Positions 29,452 through 38,909 of a DNA stretch of 64,000 nucleotides are shown here, one piece after another (the first letter of the stretch is position 1; the number at the start of each line of letters is the position of its first letter). The notes below the pieces were generated by a model, which did no database searches, had not been told where the DNA came from, and saw nothing but the letters and a program-made list of their open reading frames with translations. The translations under genes were made by a program, and so were the position numbers. This DNA is from JANQEU01 sp965601455 (lineage in GTDB: Bacteria > Bacteroidota > Bacteroidia > Cytophagales > Cyclobacteriaceae): NCBI GenBank assembly GCA_965601455.1, contig OZ271831.1, positions 2,108,001 to 2,172,000 of the forward strand, in the 5' to 3' direction.

Positions 29452-29682
29452 TAGTGCCTAATCCTTGTGTATTTCATATCAAACAAAATAGTTGATAGCA
29501 GCATAAAGCGTAAGTGAATGATGCAATCTAAAGTTAGGGTGAAACCGGATAATATCCACCGATGTACAGCATCTTTTGATTGCAGGACCACTATACCTGA
29601 TTATACGAACTATCTCGATAGACTTTTTTCAGAGTTTATATCAAATCAAGATACAAAGAGATATAAGAATCACCCTCGAAAA
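29452..29682. other. Intergenic gap between calcium ATPase and glycan locus
   Basis: This 231-bp AT-rich gap carries the promoter region of the minus-strand ATPase gene and the 3' flank of the GH13-like gene. No copy of the 16-bp LacI palindrome is present, so the glycan regulon ends here. Nothing else was recognised. Confidence 0.5.
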
Positions 29683-31053
29683 CTATTTGACCTTAAAAAA
29701 CCCGTATGAGAAGGGTCTAACAAACAGTTTCTCAGCTGGGGTAAGGAGTTCTAGTCTTACTAATTTATCTACCTCTATTTCCAGGTCTTTTTCATTTATC
29801 TGATAGTCCTTAGCCCCTGCGTTGATAATAAAAACAATATTCTCTGATTGATCATTAGATATTTTGTTTACAGTCAAGATTCGATCGTCGATGATGTTAA
29901 AATCGATAATTCTGGAGTCGTTGTGCAATGCAGGATGTTCTTTCTTCAAAGCTAGCAGTTCCTTTTCTTGGTCTGTTAGACTGTAGGGTTGTGGTCCCGC
30001 TATGTAAGCCAGGTCACCGAGCCCCACCATAAATGCCAACTCCATAGTCCTGCGTTCAATTTCTTCATTGAACCAAAGATGAAGTGCTCCCATGCCTCCA
30101 TTTTCAACCAGGGAATTTCTGTATGCCATGGCTTCAACGATTCCTGCCACCTTTTTTTCTTTGACTATCAGGCTTTTCAGTTCTGCTAGTTCGTAATCCC
30201 AAAGTCCCTGGTAACCTCCTTTGGTGACCCAAGAAATCCCATGTGCTGATTCGGCCTCAATGTATTGATTGTCATAGCTTGAAATCCTGCTGGTGATTAT
30301 GTCTCGATGCTGATCCCAGGTCGAACCTGAATAGAAGTCGGGTGCATCGATTGTCATGCCATCAAAGTCGAAACCCATCCAAAAATCTAAGATATTTGCT
30401 ACTTCTTGTGGCCATTTGGATGGCTCGCCCCAATATGCCTGTGGTAGGTTGGGGGATTCGTCTTCTTCATCATTGCGGTCATTCCATACACCCAGAAAAT
30501 ATTTACCAACCCTCGTGTTATAAATCCATTGAAATTCATCCGCTTCATTGTAAAGCTCCTCCTGATAGGGAACCTTATAATCCTCACCAGTGTCTGACCA
30601 GAGGAACCATTGGTGTTCTCGACTTTGCAGATCTGATTGCGCTGTTTTCCAATCGGCAGCTTCTTGACCAAAATAACAGAGATTGATAAAACAAGTGACC
30701 GCAAGCCCTTTTTTATGAGCTATTTCAATTAGTTTTTTTAATTGGTCATTATTACCGGCAGAGGGGTCAATATTATAGTTATCATAAGTATCTAAGCCAC
30801 CGTATGCGGATCCGCTATGAGGAGGACCCCAAATTTGAATTCCGGTGAATCCTTCTGATTTGATGGTGTCTAGTTGTTTTGAAACAATCTCAGGATCTAA
30901 GGATAAGAATTGGGCCCAAATTGCCTTGTTTTCCGGTTTTAAACTGACGATTTTGATTGCTCCAGCAGATTTCCACCAGGTTTCAGGGAGTTGTGCAAAT
31001 GCAGTGCTGATTGATAATGCCGAGAGAAGTATGATATGGCCAAGCTTTTTCAT
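29683..31053 (-). CDS. Secreted GH13-like glycoside hydrolase (paralogue 1)
   Basis: A signal peptide (STAFAQ) precedes an alpha-amylase-type TIM barrel and a short C-terminal beta domain. Region II reads FDGMTIDAPDF with candidate nucleophile Asp236, and region III reads YIEAESAHG with candidate acid/base Glu268. The arginine found two residues before the nucleophile in nearly all GH13 enzymes is Thr, and I cannot find the region IV His-Asp. It resembles the proteins at 42973 and 44430 (shared WWKSAGAIK start, AYGGLDTYDNYNIDP, LAVTCFINLCYFG). It lies 17 bp after the GH2 gene on the same strand and should share its promoter. Confidence 0.82.
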   Translation of the reverse strand: MKKLGHIILLSALSISTAFAQLPETWWKSAGAIKIVSLKPENKAIWAQFLSLDPEIVSKQLDTIKSEGFTGIQIWGPPHSGSAYGGLDTYDNYNIDPSAGNNDQLKKLIEIAHKKGLAVTCFINLCYFGQEAADWKTAQSDLQSREHQWFLWSDTGEDYKVPYQEELYNEADEFQWIYNTRVGKYFLGVWNDRNDEEDESPNLPQAYWGEPSKWPQEVANILDFWMGFDFDGMTIDAPDFYSGSTWDQHRDIITSRISSYDNQYIEAESAHGISWVTKGGYQGLWDYELAELKSLIVKEKKVAGIVEAMAYRNSLVENGGMGALHLWFNEEIERRTMELAFMVGLGDLAYIAGPQPYSLTDQEKELLALKKEHPALHNDSRIIDFNIIDDRILTVNKISNDQSENIVFIINAGAKDYQINEKDLEIEVDKLVRLELLTPAEKLFVRPFSYGFFKVK

Positions 31054-31070
31054 GTCTATTTCTGAATTAC

Positions 31071-34000
31071 TTATGGTACTAATTGGATTTCTTGATCTTC
31101 AATATTCCAGCCCTCAATCAATAATTGTGGATTGTCACCATCCAGGTATTTGGTGTCAAACTCTATGGATAGGGTTCTCTTTTCACCTGGAAGCAGTGAA
31201 AAGTAGTTATCCTCATAGTAAGCAGGTAAAACTCGCTTTCCTGATTCCTTTTGGACCAGCTTCAGTCTAATTGCCAAAGCAATCGGTGTCGAGTTGTTAC
31301 TGAGAGTAACATCTATATATTGAGCATTTTCTTCTTTACGGAGGGTAGCATTGCTAGAAATACTTACATTTTCCATCTTCTCCAGAGCTTGATAGTTTAA
31401 GTATTCTGTACCTCTCCAGTAGAAATTCTCGGAAAGCAATTGATCATCTTTTCTAAGTGTCAGTTTGATAAAATGAGTCGATGATAGGGTTTCTGGATAC
31501 CTGACCTCAAAGCTAGATTGCTTACTAGCTGGAGCCACTGTGATTAGTTGGCTTTGCGAAGACTGCATGGTTCCATCTAAGTTGTAAAGGGTGGCGATCG
31601 CTTCAACCTGATCTAGTGTTCTGTTGGTATGGTTAACTGCAATGACTTCTTCATTGATAGGATTCCAAAGTATATGAATGGGCTCCGAAGCCTTTTTGGC
31701 TCCCCAATAAGCACCTGTTGGCTCCCAATAATAGTCATAAATCTGCCACACAAGCGATGGCCATGCCGGATGACTCATCCATACCATCACTGCACTGGCA
31801 TCTTCAAACAATTTTGCCATGAATCCTTCATAAATAGCTTTGTAGTCCTGCATATTTAGAAGTTGGGCTTTTCTAGTGAAGTCCTTTAGATCTTTCGCCT
31901 TACCAAACCTTTTGTCTATTTGTTCAGCATAAACATTAGAGTGCGGGTAGCTTCGATATATAAAATCATGTAATGCCCACATTTCATTAATTGGCCAAAG
32001 GCTTTTTTCAGGCATCATTTCTCGCATACTTTCGATGGGGGGTACTGTGGTCATTCCTACTTCCGTCATGAAACCTCTGGCGTTTTCTCCAAACCAGAAT
32101 TTAGGGTCCTGTGTCACCCATGGGCCCCCACCGCGAACCAATCCCTCAGCAGATTGGTGTACATATAAGCGAGTACCGTCCAACTCTTCAATAGCACTGG
32201 GAATTTGTTCGTACAAAGGTTCTGGTAGCTCCGTTTCATTTGCACCAGCCCACACGGCCAAACTTGCATGATGTCTTCGATTCTTAATCTTAGTGATGGC
32301 ATTATTCATGAAGAGTTCTGTGTCCGATGGAGTTGGACCACCAGAGTACCAAAACTCATCCCAAATCAGAATGCCATATTTATCACAATACTCGTAGAAA
32401 TTTCTATCAGAAACTGACCCCGACCAATTTCTGATCATGGTAAAATTCAACTCCTTATGCATTTTAATGGCATTTTTGAAGTCATCCTCTTTGAACCTGA
32501 TCATAGATTCGCTGATACCCCAGTTACCACCACGAGCCATAACACGATGTCCATTCACTAAAAGGATGGTTGCCTCAGGCCTGGGTTCATAGGAAAACTC
32601 CCTAATACCGAATTGAATTGATTTGGTGTCAGTTGTCTTTTCTCCCATAATGAATTCAGCCTTTAGTGTATAAAGGTTCTGCTCACCATAGCCATTAGGC
32701 CACCATAGTTTTGGATTGCTGAATTTCAAAGCGGTATGGGAATCCTGATCAATTGAGATCACCTTACTCTGATAAGCTTCAAGGACTACATTCTGATCCA
32801 GAGTTACATTCCCAGGATGGATTGTATATCTCAATGTGCCTTCAATTAACTCACCAGTATGATTGGCCAATTCTGACTGAATCTCGAGCTCGGCACTGGT
32901 TGTATCTGGAAGCTTTAGGTCAGTAATAACCCAAGGATTCTCAATGGATACTCCATTCGACTGAGTGATATATACATCATTCCATATTCCGGTGTTACGA
33001 TCGCGGATTGTCACAATCCAGTCCCATGCTCCAGCAGGTATCCAAGTGGGGCTATTCAATCCATATTCAAGATTGAAGGTCGTGCTATCCGGTGTTTTGG
33101 TCATTACATCAGTAGGATAGGGAGGAGGCGATACTAAAACACCGATTGCGGCTTTTTCGCCAGCGCTGACATATCGACTAATATCAAACTTTTGTTGTGC
33201 AAATGTTCCCCTGATTGTTCCCAGGGAATCACCATTTACATAAACAATAGCGACATAGTTTATTCCGTCGAAATTCAACCATATCTGATCACCATAAAAA
33301 GAAGGTGGTATTTCTATTTCATTTCTATACCAATAGTCAGTTCTACTGAAGCTATCGGAAATCTGAAACTGCTGGTCACCGTAATTTGGATCAGGTATCG
33401 CCCCGTAATCAATATATGAGCTCAATACGGTTCCCGGTACAAGAGCAGGCAACCATTTGGAGTCCTGAAAACCAACAGATGATATTTTTGATGCAGTGCT
33501 TGATATAAAAGGTGCTTTAATAAGTTTCCATCCATTCGTCAATTTGAATATTGCATCTTCATTTAGTTGGTTTGGAGGACTATTTGGGTGTTTGTAACCC
33601 CCAGTTCCGATAACCCCCAGTTCCAAGACCTGATACCCGTTCGAATCAGAACTCTTGAAGCATTCTAATTTGATAAACTGGGCATGAGTGGAAGGAATAC
33701 TGATTTCGTCTATTTCTCCTTCACCTGCGTCGGTAAAGTAAATCTCTTTCCACGTTCTTGGTTTTTTTAGTTCGTTGGAAACTGAGACACGGAACTGTGT
33801 GGCATACAATTTTCCCCAATTGATCTTGATTTGACTCAACTCACTTTGTCCACCCAGATCAACAATAAGCGATTGAGATTCTGATTTGTCTGATTGCCAG
33901 TATGTTTCCTGGATTCCATCCGTAGCCAAATGACCTGTATGAAAGTAATCTACGGCTGTGGAATGATATGCCTTGCGATTAAGAGCCAGATTCTTAAAGT

Positions 34001-34073
34001 CCTCATACTTTGAGTTACATGAAACCAGGCAGGAAAAGATCAAAAGAACCAAAAGTGAATAGATCCATTTCAT
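31071..34073 (-). CDS. Secreted GH2 family glycosidase with N-terminal discoidin domain
   Basis: A lipoprotein signal (LLIFSCLVSC) is followed by an F5/8 type C-like (discoidin) carbohydrate-binding domain at about residues 30-150 and the GH2 modules: sugar-binding jelly roll, Ig-like domain, TIM barrel and a C-terminal beta part. The acid/base is Glu613 in WAGANETELP and the probable nucleophile is Glu671 in RGFMTEVGM. The motifs ARGGNWGISESM, MIRNWSGS and YGILIWDEFW place it near the exo-beta-glucosaminidase/beta-mannosidase branch of GH2 rather than LacZ. The substrate is unproven. It is transcribed divergently from lacI-type gene 34156, with a palindromic operator in the 82-bp spacer. Confidence 0.88.
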   Translation of the reverse strand: MKWIYSLLVLLIFSCLVSCNSKYEDFKNLALNRKAYHSTAVDYFHTGHLATDGIQETYWQSDKSESQSLIVDLGGQSELSQIKINWGKLYATQFRVSVSNELKKPRTWKEIYFTDAGEGEIDEISIPSTHAQFIKLECFKSSDSNGYQVLELGVIGTGGYKHPNSPPNQLNEDAIFKLTNGWKLIKAPFISSTASKISSVGFQDSKWLPALVPGTVLSSYIDYGAIPDPNYGDQQFQISDSFSRTDYWYRNEIEIPPSFYGDQIWLNFDGINYVAIVYVNGDSLGTIRGTFAQQKFDISRYVSAGEKAAIGVLVSPPPYPTDVMTKTPDSTTFNLEYGLNSPTWIPAGAWDWIVTIRDRNTGIWNDVYITQSNGVSIENPWVITDLKLPDTTSAELEIQSELANHTGELIEGTLRYTIHPGNVTLDQNVVLEAYQSKVISIDQDSHTALKFSNPKLWWPNGYGEQNLYTLKAEFIMGEKTTDTKSIQFGIREFSYEPRPEATILLVNGHRVMARGGNWGISESMIRFKEDDFKNAIKMHKELNFTMIRNWSGSVSDRNFYEYCDKYGILIWDEFWYSGGPTPSDTELFMNNAITKIKNRRHHASLAVWAGANETELPEPLYEQIPSAIEELDGTRLYVHQSAEGLVRGGGPWVTQDPKFWFGENARGFMTEVGMTTVPPIESMREMMPEKSLWPINEMWALHDFIYRSYPHSNVYAEQIDKRFGKAKDLKDFTRKAQLLNMQDYKAIYEGFMAKLFEDASAVMVWMSHPAWPSLVWQIYDYYWEPTGAYWGAKKASEPIHILWNPINEEVIAVNHTNRTLDQVEAIATLYNLDGTMQSSQSQLITVAPASKQSSFEVRYPETLSSTHFIKLTLRKDDQLLSENFYWRGTEYLNYQALEKMENVSISSNATLRKEENAQYIDVTLSNNSTPIALAIRLKLVQKESGKRVLPAYYEDNYFSLLPGEKRTLSIEFDTKYLDGDNPQLLIEGWNIEDQEIQLVP

Positions 34074-34111
34074 TTAGTTAATTTGTTTTCTGTGAAAAAA
34101 TACTGACTAAA

Positions 34112-34127
34112 GAACAAACGTTTGCGC
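34112..34127. promoter_or_regulatory. LacI-type operator A in the GH2/lacI divergent spacer
   Basis: GAACAAACGTTTGCGC matches the 16-bp palindrome GCACAAACGTTTGTGC at 14 of 16 positions. Read on the minus strand, a Bacteroidota -7 box TATATTTG (34127-34134) ends at its edge, so a bound repressor would cover the GH2 start of transcription. It may also autoregulate the regulator gene 29 bp further. Confidence 0.75.
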
Positions 34128-34134
34128 AAATATA
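34127..34134 (-). promoter_or_regulatory. -7 box of the GH2 operon promoter
   Basis: TATATTTG on the minus strand fits the Bacteroidota consensus TAnnTTTG exactly and lies about 54 bp from the GH2 ATG. No clear -33 TTTG is seen at the usual distance. Confidence 0.5.
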
Positions 34135-34155
34135 AGTAATTTTGATTCCGTCGAG

Positions 34156-35205
34156 ATGAATAAAAAAGGAAAATCCACTTTGGTTAGTATATCTGAGTAT
34201 TTGAATATCTCGGTATCTACCGTTTCAAGAGCATTGAATGGTCAATCCGATAAATACCGAATCAGTAAGAAGACCACCGAAAGAATATTAAAAGCAGCGG
34301 AAGAACTAAACTACAAACCAAACCAACTAGCACGTGGGTTACGAATGAAACGTACACACACTGTTGGTGTGATCATTCCGGATATTACTAATCCCTTTTT
34401 CTCAGAGATTGTCCGTTCGGTTGAAAATGCAGCGAGACGAGATAGTGTTTCTATACTCATCTCTGACTCAAATAATCAAACTGATTTAGAGAAAACTGCT
34501 GTTCAGACATTTGCAGCAAGGAAGATCGACGGTTTAATCATATCAACTATTGGAAAGGAATCTGCCCATATATCTGAAGCAGATCAGTCTTCTATTCCTA
34601 TCGTACTAATTGATCGATACTTAGAAGGTGTCAACCTTCCTTTTGTCGGAACTGATAATGTAAATGGTTCGAAGGAAGCAACTGAGCATTTAATAAGCTA
34701 TGGGCATAAAAAAATTGGTTTTATACAAGGACTGAAGGATTCCAGCGTAAACAAAGACCGAGTGAGGGGTTACAAGAATGCTTTGAAAGAAGCTGGGATT
34801 GACGTTGATGAATCCTTAATAGTAGGTGATAATTTCAGGGAGCAAAGTGGTTATTTATCAACAAAACTTTTGTTAAATAAGCATCGAGATATAACTGCAT
34901 TTTTCGCAGCAAGCAATCCAATCGCCCTTGGTGCAATAAAGGCTATACAAGAGGAACACTTGAAAATACCGGACGATGTATCAATAGTGGCTTTCGATGA
35001 CCAGACTTACTGCAACTACTTTTCACCCCCTTTGACCTCTGTTGCTCAACAAACGGTAGATATAGGTGCACTTGCCTATGGCTTACTTGCAGAAAGCGTA
35101 GATGGTGCGGAGATTGATCGCTCAAAAAATATAAAATTACCCACAAAGCTGATAATTCGAAATAGTGTAAGAAATGTGGGACTTTCAATAAATAATAGGA
35201 TGTAG
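34156..35205 (+). CDS. LacI-family transcriptional regulator
   Basis: The 349-residue protein has the LacI helix-turn-helix at residues 8-30 (VSISEYLNISVSTVSRALNG), the hinge helix region (NYKPNQLARGLRMKRT), and a periplasmic-binding-protein-like sensor domain starting at TVGVIIPDITNPFFSEIV. It is complete. Its gene lies between the GH2/GH13-like operon and the ADP-ribosylglycohydrolase operon, and four palindromes of LacI type occur only at promoters of this locus, so it very likely represses (or activates) the locus in response to a sugar. The effector is unknown; ribose or a ribose-containing oligomer is a guess from the ribokinase gene. Confidence 0.94.
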   Translation: MNKKGKSTLVSISEYLNISVSTVSRALNGQSDKYRISKKTTERILKAAEELNYKPNQLARGLRMKRTHTVGVIIPDITNPFFSEIVRSVENAARRDSVSILISDSNNQTDLEKTAVQTFAARKIDGLIISTIGKESAHISEADQSSIPIVLIDRYLEGVNLPFVGTDNVNGSKEATEHLISYGHKKIGFIQGLKDSSVNKDRVRGYKNALKEAGIDVDESLIVGDNFREQSGYLSTKLLLNKHRDITAFFAASNPIALGAIKAIQEEHLKIPDDVSIVAFDDQTYCNYFSPPLTSVAQQTVDIGALAYGLLAESVDGAEIDRSKNIKLPTKLIIRNSVRNVGLSINNRM

Positions 35206-35289
35206 ATCAGTCCATTAATCGGAAATACTAAGATTTTCCATTGTTTTTAGCTCGAAGTATTGTATCAATCAATAATATTTGTCAATTTA

Positions 35290-35305
35290 GCACAAACCTT
35301 TGTGC
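35290..35305. promoter_or_regulatory. LacI-type operator B before the ADP-ribosylglycohydrolase operon
   Basis: GCACAAACCTTTGTGC is the 16-bp palindrome with one central mismatch. It ends 3 bp before the first ATG (35309), so it overlaps the ribosome-binding region and start of transcription. A weak -7-like CAATTTAG abuts its left edge in the same geometry as sites A and C. Confidence 0.8.
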
Positions 35306-35308
35306 AAA

Positions 35309-37327
35309 ATGAATATTATCAAACCAAATCTCATTCAATTTTCCTTAGTATGTCTTCTTCTTGCAAGTTGTTTAAGACCAGAAGTCGGAAATGATTTTCA
35401 AAAAATTGATGTAGAAACATATCAATCTAAGGTATACGCTTCATGGCTGGGGCAGTGTATTGGAAATATTGCAGGACTACCACATGAAAACAGATATGTG
35501 AATAATCCTGCTCCCGAGGAGTTTCCTTTTGCATATCAAGGCGAACAAGCAGAGCTATTGCGGGAAGTAAATGGTGCTTTCTCTGATGATGATACAGATA
35601 TAGAATATATGTATATGTTGGCAATGGAAAAGCACAATGTATCTCCTACACTAAGACAGCTTTCCGAATCATGGATGTACCATGTGAGAAGACGAGTCTG
35701 GTTAGCGAATAGAGCAGCGCTTGGAGCAATGCACTATGGTTTTACTCCGCCGTTTACGGGAGCTAAGGAATTAAATCCACACTGGTTTCAGATTGACCCA
35801 CAATTGATCAATGAGGTTTGGGCAGTTACCAGTCCCGGAATGATTGACTATGCTGCCGATAAATCTGCATGGGCTTCAAGTATCATGTGCGATGATTGGG
35901 GAATCGAGCCAACAATATTCTACGGTGCTATGTACTCCGCGGCGTTTTTTGAGTCAGACATTAATAAGTTAATAAATGTTGGATTACAAAGTATAACCGA
36001 GGGTGGGAAGTTTCACACTACAGTCAAGGACATGCAGAGATTGTATAATGAATTTCCTGATGACCATAGAGCTGCGTGGGAATACATGGCAAAGACCTAC
36101 TACATTGATGAACCTATTGAAACCAAAACAATCTGGAATGCCAACTTAAATGGAGCAGCGGCTATTCTGGCTCTGCTATATGGACAAGGAGATTTTCAAA
36201 AAACACTCGACATGTCTATCTATTTTGGTTTTGATAACGATAACCAGGCTGCCACGATGTGTGGTTTGCTAGGAGTAGCAAATGGTTTGGAAGCCATTCC
36301 AAGAGATCTTCTATTTCCATTTCCCGAACTAAACTGGGAAAAACCATTCAATGACGCTTATGTCAACATCACCAGACATGATTTACCTACTGTTCCAATT
36401 TCTTCTTTGACCGAACGCATGGCCAATATGGGAGAGAAAGTAATCCTTGAAAATGGAGGTCAGAAAATAACCGAAGATGGGAAAGACTATTATTTGATCA
36501 ACGTAAATGCAAAGTTTTATGCACCGTTAGAGTTTCCTGTAGGACCCGCACCTGTAATTAACAAAGACACAAATGTGGACTATTCATTTACAGTTGTTGG
36601 TGGCACTGGTGATTACCAATGGCAATTGCTTGAAGGAGATTTGCCCGAAGGTTTATTGTTCACTGGGGGAATGGTTACCGGCATGACGAAAACCACAGGC
36701 ACATTCCCAATCAAACTACAGGTATCTGATGGCAAACAATCCCTGACTGGCGATTTTGACTTGATTGTGAGAGGAACTAATCTCGCTCCTTCTGCAAGTA
36801 CTGTACTGGCAACTATTGAGACCACAGACACAGAGACGATGGATAAATTTTGGTTGACAGTTCCGTACTCATTGTACAACACTGACATAACTGAAGTCAT
36901 CCGAGATGGTAAAAAGTTAGGTGATGGATCTGTATTCTATAGCATCACTGCTGACACTACTAAGACGACGGATTTCTATGGTTATACCTGGGACGAGCCA
37001 GTTAACGTTGGAGCCATATTTCTTCATACTGGTTCTGTAGAAGAGATGGGTGGGTGGTTCAACTCGCTATCCGTTGAGTATATGGACGAATCGGGAAATT
37101 GGGTAGCGGCTTCAGGCACAAAGACAACACCGGAATTGTCAGAACCCAATAATGTATTCATCAAGCCACATTTTGTCGAGTACATGCTGACTTTCGATCA
37201 GATTCTCACAAAGGGTATCAGAATCATTGGTGAAGCGGGTGGTATACCGCATTGGAAAGATGAGACGGTATTCAGCTTTACTTCAATAACGGAGCTGGAA
37301 GTTTATGATGCAATTCCAGGACTATAA
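35309..37327 (+). CDS. Secreted ADP-ribosylglycohydrolase-like lipoprotein with Ig and discoidin-like tail (1)
   Basis: A lipoprotein signal (SLVCLLLASC) leads to a DraG/ARH-fold domain up to about residue 375. The metal-binding acidic motif is FSDDDTDIEY (Asp93-95, Asp97) and the second motif is GFDNDNQAATMCG (Asp309, Asp311). This differs from the GGDTDT of classical ARH. After it come a putative Ig (He_PIG-like) domain near residues 410-490 (TGDYQWQLLEGDLPEGL) and a C-terminal discoidin-like beta domain. The family removes ADP-ribose in the cytosol, but this protein is exported and linked to sugar genes, so it more likely cleaves an O- or N-glycosidic bond in a glycan. First gene of an eight-gene operon. 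Confidence 0.85.
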   Translation: MNIIKPNLIQFSLVCLLLASCLRPEVGNDFQKIDVETYQSKVYASWLGQCIGNIAGLPHENRYVNNPAPEEFPFAYQGEQAELLREVNGAFSDDDTDIEYMYMLAMEKHNVSPTLRQLSESWMYHVRRRVWLANRAALGAMHYGFTPPFTGAKELNPHWFQIDPQLINEVWAVTSPGMIDYAADKSAWASSIMCDDWGIEPTIFYGAMYSAAFFESDINKLINVGLQSITEGGKFHTTVKDMQRLYNEFPDDHRAAWEYMAKTYYIDEPIETKTIWNANLNGAAAILALLYGQGDFQKTLDMSIYFGFDNDNQAATMCGLLGVANGLEAIPRDLLFPFPELNWEKPFNDAYVNITRHDLPTVPISSLTERMANMGEKVILENGGQKITEDGKDYYLINVNAKFYAPLEFPVGPAPVINKDTNVDYSFTVVGGTGDYQWQLLEGDLPEGLLFTGGMVTGMTKTTGTFPIKLQVSDGKQSLTGDFDLIVRGTNLAPSASTVLATIETTDTETMDKFWLTVPYSLYNTDITEVIRDGKKLGDGSVFYSITADTTKTTDFYGYTWDEPVNVGAIFLHTGSVEEMGGWFNSLSVEYMDESGNWVAASGTKTTPELSEPNNVFIKPHFVEYMLTFDQILTKGIRIIGEAGGIPHWKDETVFSFTSITELEVYDAIPGL

Positions 37328-37338
37328 TATTTAAGATC

Positions 37339-38892
37339 ATGAAAACTTCAAACAAACAAATTATCTGCATAGTCCTAGGTCTATTGACAGTCCAGGTAAC
37401 TATGGGACAAGTAACCATATCTAAGGAAAAGTTGAAAGACAAGATCAAAGGTGGATGGGCAGCTCAGACCATCGGTGTCACATTTGGAGGACCTACAGAA
37501 TTTCGTAACAATGCCACTTTTATTCCAGATTACCAGCCGATTAAATGGGATGATCAGCAAATGACCTACTATTTTGAAGAGGAGCCAGGTCTGTACGATG
37601 ATATTTATGTGGATTTAACCTTTGTTCAGGTTATTGAAGACAAAGGTATTGATGCTACTGCTCAGGACTACGCTGATGCGTTCGCAAATAGTGGCTATCT
37701 TCTATGGCATGCCAATCAAGCAGCCCGTTACAATCTGTTGAATGGGATGTCTCCGCCAGAATCCGGTCACTGGCTAAATAATCCTCATGCTGATGATATC
37801 GACTTTCAAATCGAAGCAGATTTCATAGGACTTATGAATCCTGGAATGCCACAAAGTGCACTTGAAATCAGTGACAAAGTTGGACATATTATGAACTATG
37901 GCGATGGTTATTATGGAGGGGTTTATGTGGCTACCATGTATTCATTGGCTTTCTTCTCAGAGGATATCAAATATGTAGTTACAGAGGCATTAAAAGCAAT
38001 TCCTAAAGAAAGCAAATTCTACCAGGTTATCACAGATGTGGTGGGTTGGTATGAGCAATATCCTGAGGACTGGAAACATACTTGGTTCGAGGTTCAGAGG
38101 AAATGGGGACAGGATGTAGGTTGTCCACAAGGAGTTTTTCAACCATTTAATATCGATGCCACAATTAACTCAGCCTGGGTAGTACTAGGGCTACTATACG
38201 GAGAAGGCGACTATACCAAGACATTTTCCATTGCTACAAGGGCGGGAGATGACTCGGATTGTAATCCCGCTACGGCAGGCGGCATTTTAGCGACAATGTA
38301 TGGATTCAGTAGCATCCCTGATTACTGGAAACAAGGTTTGGATAAAGTCGACACAATAGATTTTAGTTTCACGACTATCTCTTTGCAGGAAGTATATGAC
38401 TTATCCTATAAACATGCTTTGGCGGTGATAGAGAAGAATGGCGGTGAGATCAAGGAGAATGAGGTTGAGATTCCAGTACAGGATGTCTTAGAAGCACCAT
38501 TGGAAATTGGATTTAAGGATCACTATCCGGTTGAATTGAGAGATGAGATGATCGAGATCTCAAGCGAGTATTCTTTTGAATTCGAGGGAGTTGGTTTTGC
38601 AATAGACCCGGACCCTTGGTACTTCGAAAACATGGGTGTGTTTGAAGAAATGGATGAAGAGCGAGTGGATTATGTATTTGATACGGATTTGTATGTGGAT
38701 GGAGAACTTGTTTCTACTCAGAAATTACCTCTCAATTATACCTTAAGGCGTAACACTTTCTTCTGGAAATATCAATTGCCAAAAGGAAGGCATCAGGTAA
38801 GGATCGTTCTAAAGAATCCAACAGATCAAGCCTCTTTACAAATTCAAAAAATCATCATTTACGACGATCAACCTGGGAAACCAAAACATTAA
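37339..38892 (+). CDS. Secreted ADP-ribosylglycohydrolase-like protein (2)
   Basis: A signal peptide (VTMGQ) precedes a DraG/ARH-fold domain with GGWAAQTIGVTFGGPTEF, the acidic pair YDDIYVDLTF (Asp87, Asp88) and the C-terminal motif RAGDDSDCNPATAGG (Asp304, Asp305, Asp307). The last 130 residues form a beta-rich domain of unknown type. The mature enzyme has no lipid anchor and is probably periplasmic. It is more similar to the third copy at 40870 than to the first. It lies 11 bp after copy 1. ADP-ribose as substrate is unlikely in this context; a ribofuranosyl or other furanosyl glycoside is a reasonable guess. Confidence 0.87.
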   Translation: MKTSNKQIICIVLGLLTVQVTMGQVTISKEKLKDKIKGGWAAQTIGVTFGGPTEFRNNATFIPDYQPIKWDDQQMTYYFEEEPGLYDDIYVDLTFVQVIEDKGIDATAQDYADAFANSGYLLWHANQAARYNLLNGMSPPESGHWLNNPHADDIDFQIEADFIGLMNPGMPQSALEISDKVGHIMNYGDGYYGGVYVATMYSLAFFSEDIKYVVTEALKAIPKESKFYQVITDVVGWYEQYPEDWKHTWFEVQRKWGQDVGCPQGVFQPFNIDATINSAWVVLGLLYGEGDYTKTFSIATRAGDDSDCNPATAGGILATMYGFSSIPDYWKQGLDKVDTIDFSFTTISLQEVYDLSYKHALAVIEKNGGEIKENEVEIPVQDVLEAPLEIGFKDHYPVELRDEMIEISSEYSFEFEGVGFAIDPDPWYFENMGVFEEMDEERVDYVFDTDLYVDGELVSTQKLPLNYTLRRNTFFWKYQLPKGRHQVRIVLKNPTDQASLQIQKIIIYDDQPGKPKH

Positions 38893-38909
38893 CACTAACT
38901 GAAATAAAA

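Noticed and set aside
31071..34073. Assignment of the GH2 enzyme as LacZ beta-galactosidase
   Set aside because: Motifs around the two catalytic Glu fit the mannosidase/glucosaminidase branch better and LacZ-specific domains are absent.
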